Below, piece after piece: positions 48,475 to 60,406 of a stretch of 64,000 nt of DNA. The notes below the pieces were generated by a model. The model was not told the origin of the DNA, did not search any database, and was given only the letters and a program-made list of their open reading frames with translations. Source of the DNA: Paroedura picta (lineage: Eukaryota > Chordata > Lepidosauria > Squamata > Gekkonidae); assembly GCF_049243985.1 (NCBI RefSeq), contig NC_135379.1, positions 17,134,001 through 17,198,000 on the forward strand, given 5' to 3'. The translations under genes and the position numbers were made by a program. The number at the start of each line of letters is the position of its first letter. The stretch's first letter is position 1.

Positions 48475-49490
48475 CCCTATAGCACACAGCTGTGGGGAGG
48501 TTGCAGTTATTTTTGCCAAACACAAAAATATGTGCCTATGATCTGTAGAACAAGTTAAATCTTCCCGGGGAAAATAGTACCAAATGCTGCTTCCATGTCT
48601 GGGGCGTCAGACAAACACTGTTGAACAGTTGCATTAGTTTCAGCAATGTTTTTGCTGTGGTTTTCTCCAGTGGAGAAATAATGAAAACTTACCCAGATGT
48701 CTATGCAGGAATTACTCCAGAATCAGGCTGCAGAATCAGATTACTTTGAAATACAGTATCAAGAAGAGTTTGGTTTTCACCATCATGATATTGTACAATT
48801 TTTTCTGGACACTCCTATCCAGACCCTGGTGTTCTTGTGGAACTTGTATCACCCCTATAAAAATGGCATTGTTAAAACACAGTGCACTCCTACAGTCCTT
48901 CCGACCAACATGCAGCATCTTCACTGTTATGGTACAAAACTGACTTTAGGTAACCCCAATGTACAAAACACTTAGCCGCCGAACCAAGTTTTTTAAAGGC
49001 CTATGTTCCCCAAGGCAGAAAAAGACAATGACAGGTAGATAAACAATGACCGTAAATAAATAGTTGTTTCATCAATGTTATACAGAACTTCTGTAGTGTG
49101 TATCAGCATGTGAACTTCCTCACTTGGAAATGGGATTCTTAAAGCTTCACTGCAGCCGACGAAAAAAGGAAGAGAAGGAGACCGCGTTATGGAGGCTGCA
49201 AATATCAGTTGCAAGAATAAAGGCTTTTGTCAACAGCCACTTTTGTTACAAGGCAATCATTTAGCTTATGTAGTCAGGAGAACGGGGAATTCCAATTATC
49301 CATCCATCCGAAATTAGTGCATTTTCAAAAGTGTTAAAAATACTTTTAAGTTTCCGTTCAGCTGCACTTGATTCAAGTGTTGCTTGTTGGAGGTTTCGAT
49401 GTTTTCAGTTCAATATGTAGCTACGTCAGCAGCCAAAAAAGGAGGGCTTTTTTGTCCCTGTAGTCAATGTCACTTTCTAGCTGGAAAAAG

Positions 49491-49539
49491 TTATCTTACT
49501 CCAATTCGGGAAGTCATCCATTCTAGACCTTGACACAAT
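49491..49539 (-). CDS. ARL5B: ARL5B coding exon 6 (terminal)
   Basis: After a GGCATTCCAG acceptor it encodes [15 protein letters not shown] and the TAA stop. It is easily missed because only 49 coding bases remain 2.9 kb from exon 5. Confidence 0.95.
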
Positions 49540-52500
49540 CTGGAATGCCGGGAGACAGGACACAAAGCAATACAAATTATAAGACAACCAAGATGTGGTA
49601 CAGAGTCAACAAACTGATTTCATTCTGCAAGTACATTTATAAAAAACCCAAAGCATCAAAGGATTTTTAACAGTTCCAGTATGTCTTAACTAAACGTTGT
49701 AAGTCACATTAAGGACATTTCTGAGTTGCTAGGACACAGGTATCTTATTTTTAATAATGAAAATAAAACATTGCCAAAGTCAGATTTTCCCATTTTTTAA
49801 AAAAAGTAAGAATAAATGGATATTTCTTCATATGCACACATTTACAAAAAATAATATAATAATAAAATCAAGACTGAAAGCCTCCCTGAAATAATATGAG
49901 ATATCTATCATAAGGGGAGTGGGTGGGATTAAAACTATTCCAATATTGTTCTTAAGCAGGGAAGTTGTGTCTCAGATAAAGATCTCAAGCCATTTTGCCC
50001 TCTACTTCATGAGCACAAAAATGTATGACAACACTGTTTGGTCACCGATCTGATACACTTAAAACATCCCACCTGTTCTGGGCAGCCAAGAACAGCAAAA
50101 ACCTGTCAAGACAGCTTAATATGTACATATTCTAATTTTAAGAAACTCCATTTTTGTTTTACACAAGGACTTACAGCCCCAGAAACTGAGAGAAAGCTGA
50201 AGAATGTGATGACATTTTTAAAAGATGTGGAAAGCAGGACTGTGTCAGACTCAGGGCATCAAAGTCTTCTTGTTAAATTGTCAGTTGCCAGCCTGACAGA
50301 TGACTGTATCTCAGTGATACAATGACTGAAGTGGATCAACACATACCACACACTCCAGTCATTTGAGGACGCCTGCTGCCTTATGACAGATCATCACAAG
50401 ACAGCAAAAGCTAACCTTTTATGTAGTTTTCGTTTAAACACCCCTTCCCTGCCACATGAGAGGCCAAGAAACATGCCAAGAGCCTGTAGACATTTCAGAC
50501 TCACTGGAAAAGACAACAATGCTAGGAATATTGAAGGCAGTAGGAAAAGAGGAAGATCTAACACGAGATGATTGACTCGGTCAAGGAACCATGGCCTTCA
50601 GTTTGCAAGATCTGAAAAAGGTTGTCAAATTCACAAGCATAAACTTGTGATTTCTAAATAGCAAGACTGGAAGTATCTCAGTTGTGAATTTAGCACACAT
50701 CCTCTATGACTCAGCAGAAAACAAGAACTTCATGTTGAACTGCTACCAGTTGCACCTCAGCTGTATCCAACCCTACAGCAGAACAACACCCGAAACCGAA
50801 AAGCAAAACCACTCACGATCTGACGTACAAAGGATGGGCCCTGCAGACATGAGGTGAACACGATCCAATTTAATATCTTCGAGGCACGGAACAGTATTCT
50901 TAATGTTTATTCATGGAAATCGACCACAACTAAATGATACCTTCAAAGTATGTAAAGAGCCATGGCTGACTGCTGTAGCCAATTACCTTGGCATTCCCTC
51001 CAGTACTATTTACACAAGGAGTTCTGAGGAACGTAACCTCGACACAATGACATCTCAAATCTGACAGTCCTGGACAGCTTGGCGTCTCACAGGTGTCTGT
51101 GTATGTGTAGAGATCCATCAATATTCCCCACACTCTTATCATATAATTTCTCCCATCAACAATTATGATCACGACAGGCACAGACATCACCGTTTCCTAA
51201 CTTGTGTCTTTGTGCAGAAGCATCCGAACTCGAATTACATTCATGGGCATTCTCCCAAACATAACTGGCCTTGGCACCACTGTGCTCCTGCATAACTTCA
51301 GATCAGAAAGAATGACTGATGCTTCACTGGGGAAACGCTTTTCAGATGAATAGTTCACAAAGAGACTCCATGTTTACAAGTCCGGGAGACAACAGCACAG
51401 TCGGGGCACCAGCAGGAGGGAAGGAAGAGGCAGAATGCAAAGCGGAAGAGACCACGAAGGAATCCTTCAGCTAGCTGAACTAAAAAAAAAAAAAAAAGAG
51501 TAACAAATACTCTCAAAAAGGGTTTGCATGTCACCTCGCACAGGCAGAGTTGTGGACATTTTACATGAGGGAAATTAGGCATTATTCAGAAAGGATGATT
51601 CAAGCTACGGGATGTCATCATTCTAAAGACAAAGATAGATGTCATTAAATTTGGAAAATGGATATGCATACATTTTGAAGTACTTCCTCCTCCTTTTCTT
51701 CTTTGACCATATGGTTTATTGCTTTATTTTGTAAGCCAAATCAATTCAAAGAGATAATTACAAAAAGAAGTCGGGTGTGGAAAAAAACCCTATAGCCGCT
51801 CAGACTAATAAATCAAGTTGTGCTCTAAATTGCCAGCTTTCGACTCCAGCTTAAACTCATGGGCAAATATCACCATTGCTCCTTACCTAGTGAACAGCGA
51901 CAATTCCAAACACAGATGGGCTTTCTCCAGGGCAAGGCTGGACGCTCTCCCAACAGCAGTTTTGTATGGGAGGGAACACCATCAGCCTCTACATCTGAGA
52001 TATTGCTTCTGTGCAGATGTAGTGGAGACAGCCTCCCACATTTTGTTCCATTTTACATTATAAGAAGTGGAAAGAAATGAGCTAATAATTTCCCGCTTTA
52101 AGCCCCTGGATAACTATCGGAAATATGCAGAGGGGCACCTGTTAACATTCCTCTTGGATGGCAGGTCAAAGGTGATCTCAAATGTATTTGCAAGATTTTG
52201 CTTCTTAGATTTAGAGGACGAAAAGCTTTTATTTGAACAAAACGGGTAATTTCATTGTTGCCATATTTTTATACTCCACCATCAATGTTTTTATTTGATT
52301 AATGTAAATAATCGCAGAATCAAATGCACTGTGTTTGTTGTTCTTTGACCGTATTAATAAATCTGATTGATCAGAATAGCTGCCTTTAAAGTGGCAATTG
52401 TGAGATCGGAAAACATTAACATGAGTGTTGATGAACAATGCCGTTTGCAGTTGCTTGAGGAACCTACCCTTCTCCTGTCAAAGCGCAGCAAGACTGAATG

Positions 52501-55500
52501 TGCCATGGGTGGTCTTTTATGGAACTAAGGGTGAGGTACTTAGAAATCTCAGCAGCCGACATGCAACCTTTCATATCCTGCTTGTTTGCAAAAATGAGAA
52601 CAGCAGCTTTCCGCAGGTCCTGAAAATGATGGAGAAATACATAGAAAGCCTGCGTTACTAAAGTATTGAAATTGTGCCGTGTTATTCTTGACATTAGAAT
52701 ATCGCTATAGATTTTAGATCGGTTCAGAGACGACATTGGCAGTTGCCAAATTTTGGATTGTATGTTCCTTCCTCCCACTCTCCCTGTATCACAGCTTGAG
52801 CATCACCAGCCTCAAATACAATTGAATGTACCTCTCAGCCTAAAACTTAACATGAACAAGGTAACCAACGGCCCTGCTTAATAACAATTAGAGACTAATG
52901 TATGTTGTGATGTACGTATGATTATATTTACTATTTTATTAATTTCCTTACTGCCCCTCCCCACAAGCGGGCTAGGGGTGACTTACAGTACAAAATGTAA
53001 TAATAAAGACACAGTTTAAAAACTGGTCACCCCACCCCTCCACCTGGCTAAGCATCGTCTGCCGGCTACCCAAGCTGGGTAGGTTATATAAAAGGTGGGT
53101 GGAAACTGATGAAAGGGGGGTGGGGGTGGGCTGTCTAATTACAACGTGCCACCTTCTCAAGTTCAAGCATATACCTGGAGAGAGTGTGCCATTTTGCGGG
53201 CATAATGGAACTTGGACAGCTCCGTTAAGGCCCAGATTTCAACTCATTCCACCAGGTTGGAGTCTGGGCTGAAAAGGGTTTGATCTCAGAAATTAGAAGA
53301 AAATAGACGTGAGACACAACTCAGCCTGTGGGGCTTACAAGACAGTCTAGAACCCTAAATGCAAATCACCTCATGTGCCAGCATCCTGTAGAGCTCCTCC
53401 TTCGTGATCGACAATCTCTCTCGATCGATGCTGTCAACAACAAGAATAATAAACTGTGGAGAGAAGATCAGAATGTTGGCCAAGCAGCTAAATGAGTGTT
53501 TCAGAGTATACAGAGGCTCGGAAACACACACATTTGGAACAAATATGCTATACACAACGGCTGTGTGAAGCCCATACCTGTGGCGGGGGGGGGGGGGAGA
53601 GGTGTACAATGCAATGACAGCAGGAACAATAGAGGCCAAATCTAGTCAGCTTTTCCACAAGCTCTTAGAAACAGGTATCAAAACGTATCCATGTCATTCA
53701 AGTTCACTAGAAAAGTCAACTTAAGAGACTGTTCTTTTATTAGGATAACGTATCAGTTGTAAGGCCTGAAACACCTTGGAGAGACTTAGGACAGCATAAC
53801 CTGTCCTAAGATTATTTCCTCCTGGCCAGACTGGCCAAGGATTCTGGGTATTTTGGGGGGGGTATCATCTGGGTATGGAATTGGGTCACTGTGGGTGGAC
53901 AGGTAGTTGTGAATTTCCTGCATTTTGGACTAGATGACCCTGGAGGTCCCTTCCAACTCTTTCTATAGCTGTCTCAATTTTTCTTCTTCCTCTCGAATAT
54001 CGTTTCAACTGCTGGGCTGTGCTCATATCTCTGTACCAGATCCATCAGCTACTGCTAATCCTAACAATCTCTAGAAATGATTAGTTTTAGGAAGGAACAA
54101 GTGAACATACCTCCGTATTTGAGTAATAGGTATTCCAGGACGATCGCAACGACTCCTGTCCTCCAATATCCCACATGAGAAAGTGTGTGTTCTTTACTAC
54201 TATTTCTTCAACATTACTTCCTATAGTTGGAGAAGTGTGAACCACTTCATTCATTAGGCTAAAGGGAAGAAGGGAGGAAACGTGTATTATTCCACACAAG
54301 TGTATTATCACAGATTACGTTTTTGCCTTCTGAACTGAAGTACAGACCAAAGCAGTACAGGAAAAAAATTCCTTTGAGAATTTCAGACTAAGTCAAGTTT
54401 TTGGGGCTAGTTTTCTCCACATGATTGTTTACGTAGGTACCTAAAACGCATCCAGAAAGTTCAAGATACAGCTTACATGGTCACCTTCCAACATGGATGA
54501 CAGTTCATCACACTTATTCTAAATTTGATCCACATGGAGGAATCCCCACGTATAGGAATTCAGGAATTGGAGGAATTCAGCTGTATGAACTTTCTCTTCT
54601 AGTACAAAATATTTTTACTAAAGAAGCTGGTCATGCCAATTGCATGGACATACACCTGCTCTGCAACACAAAGCTATTTATGAGACAGGAACAAGCTACC
54701 ATGGTTTCTACTCAAATGGTCTTTTTCTTCTTTTAAAGAAAGAGATAGAGTATTTAATTAACTTTCAGGCTAGTCTATTACTTTTCTGAGGCTTTTATAA
54801 GCACAGCTTTCAACAGTTTTGAAAAACACAAGCAGCATGATAAAGTCCTACTTTCAGAGACCATTAAAAAGGCAATACAGGACAGGTCAGCAATAAGATT
54901 TCAGTCTTCTGCAGATATGAAAGTAGTTCCAAACAGGAATCAATGACACTTTCCATTCATGAACACTTCACATTTACATACTGAGAGTTGAATTACAAAA
55001 ACATTGAGAGTGATAAGTGTCTCACAAAAGAATTTAGGCTGGAGATGAAAAGAGGGCAGAGAAGGAAAAAACAAGATTGCAAAACTGAAAATTTTAGGGA
55101 TAGTCTCAAGCGAGGAAAAACTCAGTTCAGGTTTCAAGGTAATTAGGGTACTTAACAATTTGCAAGTTGCGAATCGAAAAATATTTTCTAATTTGCTTTA
55201 TTATTAAAGACCAGCTGCAAAGTACTCCTATCTCCAGGTTTTGGCAACTTTATGCTTTTCAAACTTTTAATCCCTGCGTGGTGTAATGGTTAAGAGTGGC
55301 AGCCTCTAATTTGGAGAGCTGGGTTTGATTCCCCGCTCCTCCAAATGCAGTCAACAGGGCAACCTTGGGCTAGCTAAAATCCTGTCAGAGCTAGTCTCAC
55401 AGAGCCGTTCTGTGAGAGCTCTCTCAGCTCCAACTGGGTGTCTGTTGTGGGGAGAGGAAGGGAAGGTGACTGAAAGCTGCTTTGAGACTCCCATCGGGAA

Positions 55501-58500
55501 AAACGGGGTATAAAAACCAAACTTAAGTTGTGTCCAGTTCCAGATCCAATAAACTGAAGCTGATATCTGGTTGATATACTTACAACTGGTACAGAATGGT
55601 GGTCTTCCCAGCATTATCAAGTCCCACAATTATCACCTTGTGCTCTGAAATACATGAAAGCAAACATACCTGAGCAGATGCAAGTGTAAACATCATTCCG
55701 CATTTATATCCCAAACGCCCTTGCACCCTTCTATGTCCAACGACCACTAAGCACTGTTTAGGCCTGCGATTTAATTACACCACTTGACCACCAAGGACCT
55801 TATTGAAAGACAGCCATGACAGCGTTCCTCCACTTCTACCCTTTCTCTCAGGAACCCACTTGTTCTCCAAAGCTGCTCCTAGTCTGCCATGGATTTATCC
55901 CCCCCCCCCCCCCCACACACACACACAATTGGCTTGCAATTATGCTCTTCCATTTTTGGTATTCCAGGCCTGTTTCTAATTTTTTTTTTTAAGGACAGCC
56001 TCCGTCTTTTTTATCTTTGCTGGGCTTTTTTTGTTGTTGTTGGAAAAAAACACAGTAATTGCTTTTAGCAATTTTCTCTCATCAGTTAAGGGGATTGGGA
56101 AAAGACTGCCACAGGCCCCTATCCAACCTGTTATCCCTCAAAGGCAACCTTTTACACTAGAGCCAGTTTGGGGCAGTGGTTAGGAGTGCGGACTTCTAAT
56201 CTGGTGAGCCGGGTTCGATTCTGCACTCCCCCACATGTAGCCAACTGGGTGACCTTGGGCTAACCACAGCACTGATAAAGCTGTTCTGACTGAGCAGTAA
56301 TATCAGGGCTCTCTCAGCCTCACCCACCTCACAGCGTGTCTATTATGGGGAGAGGAAAGGGAAGGCGATTGTAAGCCACTTTGAGACTCCTTCAGGTAGA
56401 GAAAAGCGGCATATAAGAACCAACTTTTGTTCTTCTTCTTCATCTACTGCAAAACTCTTACAAAAGAGAGAAAATGGACCGGCTGACTTTTTGCAACCTG
56501 ATACATAAGATGATGGCTGTGCTTCCAAGTGGGAACTATTGCAGAGGAATGCAACCACCACTGAAGGAAGCTCCTGCTCCAGAGAAACACACTTGTCCCC
56601 AGTGCTGCCCTACGCACCATCAGCAATCTACATCAGGCGTAGTCAACCTGTGGTCCTCCAGATGTCCATGGACTACAATTCCCATGAGCTCCTGCCAGCA
56701 AATGCTGGCAGGGGCTCATGGAAATTGTAGTCCATGGACATCTGGAGGACCACAGGTTGACTATGCCTGATCTACATGATGAGCAGGTCTTGCCTGGCAG
56801 CTGCTGCAAAAACGCAGGAAAGCGTTTCCAGCTGCTTGCATTCAGGGATCTAACTCGGGAATCCGCGTCAAGATATTCATTAAAATAATGTCCGCCTGGA
56901 TGGATTCTTTGTGCAGCAGCTTCAAGGCAGTGGAATCATTTATCATGTCTCGCAAAAGGTTAACCGATATTCCATTAAAGATGCCTCTAGACAGCTTTCC
57001 ACGGCAGCCGTTGTTTTGGCTCCCTCCCCACCTCCCAATTCTATAGAACAGAGAGGCTACACAAATATGACGGACAGGCCTCATTATTCCCACGCCTACC
57101 ATATAAGAAAGCTAACTGGCAAAAACGGGTACTATATGCTCTGCCTCTCACAAGTTAGGGCGGTTAAAAAGCACAGTTATAAATAAACTCAGGACCAAGC
57201 TTCACACCAGCTTTTAAACAGGACCATCTTAGCTGTCCCTTTAATAACGATTATCAGGCGAGGTTATTTAATTCAATGCCACAAAAAAAAAACAAGGTTT
57301 ATTTTTGCATATAACCCCGCTGCCTCCCTTCACTAGCTGGCAATTTTAATTGGGATCAAGATGAAGAGGAGGAGGTTAACCCATTTCCCTCACACTGACT
57401 CCCTGAGAGGAGCTAGAAAGCAGGTAAGGTTGCCAACGGGTCACGAAAGCAACCTTCTGGCCCTTTCATAGCAGTATAATATATAGAATTCCGCCATTCC
57501 TGCTTTTAACCGCATGCTGCTACACAGCATCACCTGAGAATTGTTGCAGGGACCTTTAACAAAGTTGGCAAACCTAGAAAGAAGATTTCCAGTACCATCA
57601 GTAGGAGATAAAAACAAGGAGAAGCAGGTGCTTGGGTTCCCTCTACCCTTGCTGCTGTGGTATACTGGTTTGTAAAATTGTATTGAACAATTATCTGGGA
57701 GCTCCAGAGTCAAATCCCTCAGCCCAGGAAGCTCTCTTTCAACCTGATGTACTACTTAAACTCAATCTCTAATGTGATCTTGTAACTCTATTCCACTTCC
57801 GCTTTTTAACAACACTTTATCTTTAGGGGAGGATTTTATTTTAAAATGTATATGTATATACGGGTGTGATAATTAAATGTGCATTTGTAATGGCCTGTGG
57901 TCACATGCAATAAACTTCTGACTGACTGTCTACAGCGTGATGTACCTCAAAGGGCTGCTGTGAGTATAAAAAGGGAGAGGACAGCGCTGAAAGAATAGCA
58001 GCTCCACAGGTCTGGTTTCTGTGGGGAGTGCAGTAGTAGGATACAAAAGCATTCATCCGTCATTCCCCACACCCACAGCCACAACTGAAACTGTTCCCTT
58101 CCTCCCACCCTTTGCTGTTCACTATTGTGAAAGTACAGATAGTGAAGCCAATGATGGGTATCTGAGCAAGACATGAGTTTGGCCTCCAGTGGTTTCAGAA
58201 GAGCAATTTTTACAGCTATATCTTGGGAGAAGACAGATGCATTTATTTCACAGATCTAATTCTGATAGCAATTTGTTTGCTTCTAGAGTTGCAGTTAGCA
58301 GGCAAACTTTTCTTAACATGCATCAGAATATCTTCCAGATCTTCTACAGACTCTGAGTAATGCACACACCTTTGCCCTAAAGAAACCAAGTGAAGTCTGT
58401 TTACATTTGTTTTGTGAATCTCAGGGCTGTGTTTTTATCATTGCTTGAAGGAGAAGGATTAGATTTTCACAAGCAGGTGACCCTCCGGACACAGGTAGGC

Positions 58501-59944
58501 GGTAGGGGGGGATCTCATGCTTTCTCTACACCCACTCTAAGGTCCCCTCTTCAGCCAGTCTGTCTGCTTGCACTGTCAAAGACTCTCATTGCCTGGTTCA
58601 CATTGTTGCCGGGGCGGGGGGGGGGGAGCAGCAGTTCCCTCCTTGCCTGACAGCAGTAAGGGGGGGGGGCGCACAGAGGCTCCTGTACCTCCTCATCCAC
58701 CCAGCCTAGTCAGAAGCAGGCAGCTCCTGCCTTTTTCAAAATGCCTTTTTTCAAAATGGGAGCCAGGATCTTGGGAGGCAGCATCACAACACCCCAATAT
58801 TCCCCCCTCCAAAGTATTTAAGTTATTGAGAACATATGGGGCATGTCCGTTGAAGATTTATTTTATTACATTTATATACCACCCTCCCTTGAGGCTTAAG
58901 CTGGTTTTGCAGTGAAATTCACGGCGCACTACAGAGAACATACAATAATTGGGAACATATATATTTCAAAAAGTAGAAACTCATGACAATAAAATGTTGA
59001 ATGTTGAAGGTAACCCCTATCATACCAGGTCTCAGTCTCTGGACTTTTTGATTCACGTGGGGCCACCAGGTTCAGAATTTTAAAACAATGAGCCTCTGGC
59101 CTCTTTTCAATGAAAGTTTACATGAAACAGTATCCGATAAACCAATATCTTTTTATCTTGGAAGCCCCCATGAGCCTAAAGGGTACGGTGGTATAAAAGT
59201 TAATTAAATAAATAATAGCCTTCAGATGACGTTTTCCTTTCCCTGAGTATGAAAACATCACACTTCCCGTTACCCTCAATTCCACTTTCCTCCAAGGCAG
59301 GGGTAGTCAACCTGTGGTCGTCCAGATGTTCATGGACTACAATTCCCATGAGCCCCTGCCAGCGTTTGCTGGCAGGGGCTCATGGGAATTGTAGTCCATG
59401 GACATCTGGACGACCACAGGTTGACTACCCGTGCTCCAAGGCAGTTCAGGTTAGACCCCTAAGCTAGGAGGCACCCGCATTCAAATCCTCCCTAGCCGCG
59501 AAGCTCACTGGCCCGGCTCACCGTCTCCCTTAGCCAGCCTACCTCTCAGGGCCGTTGTGCAGTTAAAGCAGAAGGGCAAGACAAAGAAGCCACCGCTAGC
59601 TAGGCCGGGTGGGTGGACATGGCTGGCACCCAAGGCAGGCTTCCCCCAGCTGCTGGTCCCCCCCTGTCCCCTTGGAGCCCAACCACGACGGACACTTCAT
59701 TTGCTGCGGCAAAACCTAAACAGGGATAAACCCACGAAACTTTGCGGGATGCCGCAGCCACCAGCCCGCTTTTCCCGACGCGGCGAGGATTCCCCTCCCG
59801 CCTCCCTGTAGCCCAGCAACGCAGCCCCTTCCCCGGGGTCTCCCTCCCCTCCGCCGAGGGGCTCCGGAACTCCCCCCCCTCCCTCCGCCTCCGCTCACCC
59901 TGGTTACTGAAGAGGCTCCAGAGCTTGGCGAAGATCAGCCCCAT
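49491..59944 (-). CDS. ARL5B: ARL5B, ARF-like GTPase 5B, six coding exons
   Basis: ARL5B is a small GTP-binding protein of the ARF family. Known members act at the trans-Golgi network in endosome-to-Golgi traffic. The coding exons on the minus strand are 59,944-59,899, 55,644-55,584, 54,258-54,111, 53,453-53,370, 52,619-52,468 and 49,539-49,491. They sum to 540 bases, a 179-residue protein plus stop, the usual family length. All introns are GT-AG. Visible motifs are Gly2 for myristoylation, P-loop GLDNAGKT at 23-30, switch I TSPTIGSN at 44-51, WDIGGQ at 65-70, NKQD at 125-128 and SCCAL at 156-160. The paralogue ARL5A starts MGILFTRIWRLF, whereas this one starts [12 protein letters not shown], which decides for 5B. 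No disabling change is seen. It is the only certain host protein here, and its CpG-island promoter suggests broad expression. Confidence 0.97.
49540..52467 (-). other. ARL5B: ARL5B intron 5
   Basis: It is 2.9 kb with an intronic LINE-like remnant (51,835-52,345, plus strand) and an A run (51,482-51,497). The plus-strand open frames at 50.0-50.6 kb show no known domain. Confidence 0.85.
51835..52345 (+). pseudogene. LINE 3'-end remnant (class uncertain) in ARL5B intron 5
   Basis: Plus-strand frames read [20 protein letters not shown] and then [20 protein letters not shown]. This resembles the cysteine-rich C-terminus found after the reverse transcriptase in reptile LINEs. It ends in a GTATTAATAAATCTGATTG tail. 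The reading is split between frames, so it is decayed. A similar tail (CATGCAATAAACTTCTGACTG) lies at 57,907-57,927. Confidence 0.55.
52468..52619 (-). CDS. ARL5B: ARL5B coding exon 5
   Basis: It is 152 bases from [15 protein letters not shown] to SCCALTGE plus two bases of Gly164. It carries the base-recognition motifs NKQD and SCCAL. The donor is GTAGGT. Confidence 0.96.
53370..53453 (-). CDS. ARL5B: ARL5B coding exon 4
   Basis: It is 84 bases, phase 0 at both ends, encoding [20 protein letters not shown] to MLAHE. The acceptor is CTCTCCACAG and the donor GTGATT. Confidence 0.96.
53905..53960 (+). mobile_element. CR1 LINE 3'-end fragment in ARL5B intron 3
   Basis: TTTTGGACTAGATGACCCTG followed by GAGGTCCCTTCCAACTC is the CR1 terminal segment, without the flanking microsatellite. 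Confidence 0.75.
54111..54258 (-). CDS. ARL5B: ARL5B coding exon 3
   Basis: It is 148 bases encoding [19 protein letters not shown] through NTYYSNTE, including switch I and the WDIGGQ switch II motif. The acceptor is CCCTTTAG and the donor GTATGT. Confidence 0.96.
55275..55528 (+). repeat. tRNA-derived squamate SINE in ARL5B intron 2
   Basis: Head GCGTGGTGTAATGGTTAAGA, B box GGGTTTGATTCCCC, body GGTGTCTGTTGTGGGGAGAG and tail GGTATAAAAACCAAAC. It lies 55 bp downstream (in transcript terms) of ARL5B exon 2. Confidence 0.9.
55584..55644 (-). CDS. ARL5B: ARL5B coding exon 2
   Basis: It is 61 bases after a TATTTCAG acceptor and before a GTAAGT donor, and encodes residues 16-36 with the nucleotide-binding loop GLDNAGKT. 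Confidence 0.96.
56160..56446 (+). repeat. tRNA-derived squamate SINE, full length, in ARL5B intron 1
   Basis: It starts GAGCCAGTTTGGGGCAGTGG, with B box GGGTTCGATTCTGCA and a TTCTTCTTCTTCAT tail. It is very close to the copy at 20,963-21,240, so it is relatively recent. Confidence 0.92.
56634..56769. mobile_element. Palindromic hAT (Buster-like) element, 136 bp, copy I, in ARL5B intron 1
   Basis: Perfect 8-bp duplication ATCTACAT (56626-56633 and 56770-56777) with central TA. The ends read CAGGCGTAG and CTATGCCTG, so both arms share a C not found in most copies. Confidence 0.95.
56778..59297. other. ARL5B: ARL5B intron 1, rest
   Basis: It contains a LINE-like tail at about 57,780-57,930, C/G runs (58,500-58,680) and another A/T-rich repeat end near 59,130-59,218. 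No exon of another gene is supported. Confidence 0.5.
59298..59433. mobile_element. Palindromic hAT (Buster-like) element, 136 bp, copy J, in ARL5B intron 1
   Basis: Perfect 8-bp duplication CTCCAAGG (59290-59297 and 59434-59441). It is the only clear copy whose target lacks the central TA (CA instead). Both arms carry the private variant GTCGTCCAG, which pairs within the hairpin. Confidence 0.95.
59899..59944 (-). CDS. ARL5B: ARL5B coding exon 1
   Basis: It encodes [15 protein letters not shown] and the first base of Glu16, then a GGTGAGC donor. It carries the N-terminal amphipathic helix and Gly2. Residue 13 is Ser where the human protein, as I recall it, has Cys. Confidence 0.96.
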
Positions 59945-60105
59945 CCCGAGCCGGTCACGGAGCAGCAGCGACAGCGGCGCCGGAGCTCCCCACCGACCTC
60001 CCTCCCTCCCTCAGCCGACGCGATGGGAGGGGCCGAAACCGGCCCCGCCCTCTTCCCCTTCCCCGTCGCCGCAGCCGCGCCCATCCTTCTTTCGCACCGC
60101 TGCCT

Positions 60106-60113
60106 TGACGTCA
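60106..60113. promoter_or_regulatory. Consensus CRE (CREB/ATF site)
   Basis: The perfect palindrome TGACGTCA lies about 165 bp upstream of the ARL5B start codon within the CpG island. Confidence 0.7.
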
Positions 60114-60387
60114 TCACGCTCCCGCCGGCCGGACGTGCGTCGCTGACAAGGCCTGACGCACCGCCGAAACTGGGACGGGGAGTGGACGTAGAGGCCTCCT
60201 CACTTCCTGTTTCCAGTCGACTGTCAAAACCAAATTGGGGTAGGGGGAGGAAGGATTATAACTGAAGGTCCTTTGGGCCTAACGGGTACCAGTTGGGTTT
60301 TTATGGTTCCAGTCGACTGTCTCCGTATGCGGGTCAGGGACTGAGGGGCGTCGTGTTGCCTCTTCCGCCCGGCACGTTCCCGAGGGA

Positions 60388-60397
60388 ACCGGAAGTG
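60388..60397 (+). promoter_or_regulatory. Consensus ETS/GABP site
   Basis: ACCGGAAGTG matches the ETS consensus exactly and lies about 10 bases before the divergent ATG at 60,407. Such sites are common at bidirectional housekeeping promoters. Confidence 0.6.
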
Positions 60398-60406
60398 GTG
60401 CGTTGC

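Larger units (their letters stand above)
46370..49490 (-). other. ARL5B: Probable 3' UTR of ARL5B and its downstream edge
   Basis: The sequence follows the ARL5B stop on the minus strand without another gene. AU-rich tracts are common, and two hAT copies (48,040-48,120 and 48,363-48,474) lie within it. A candidate poly(A) signal ATTAAA reads on the minus strand at 46,936-46,941, with G/T-rich sequence downstream at 46,840-46,862. The true 3' end is not certain, and a simple-repeat T run (46,380-46,396) lies just beyond. Confidence 0.4.

Noticed and set aside
59600-59898. Long minus-strand frames rich in Arg and Gly near ARL5B exon 1
   Set aside because: They are read-through of the GC-rich intron 1 beyond the exon 1 donor at 59,898.
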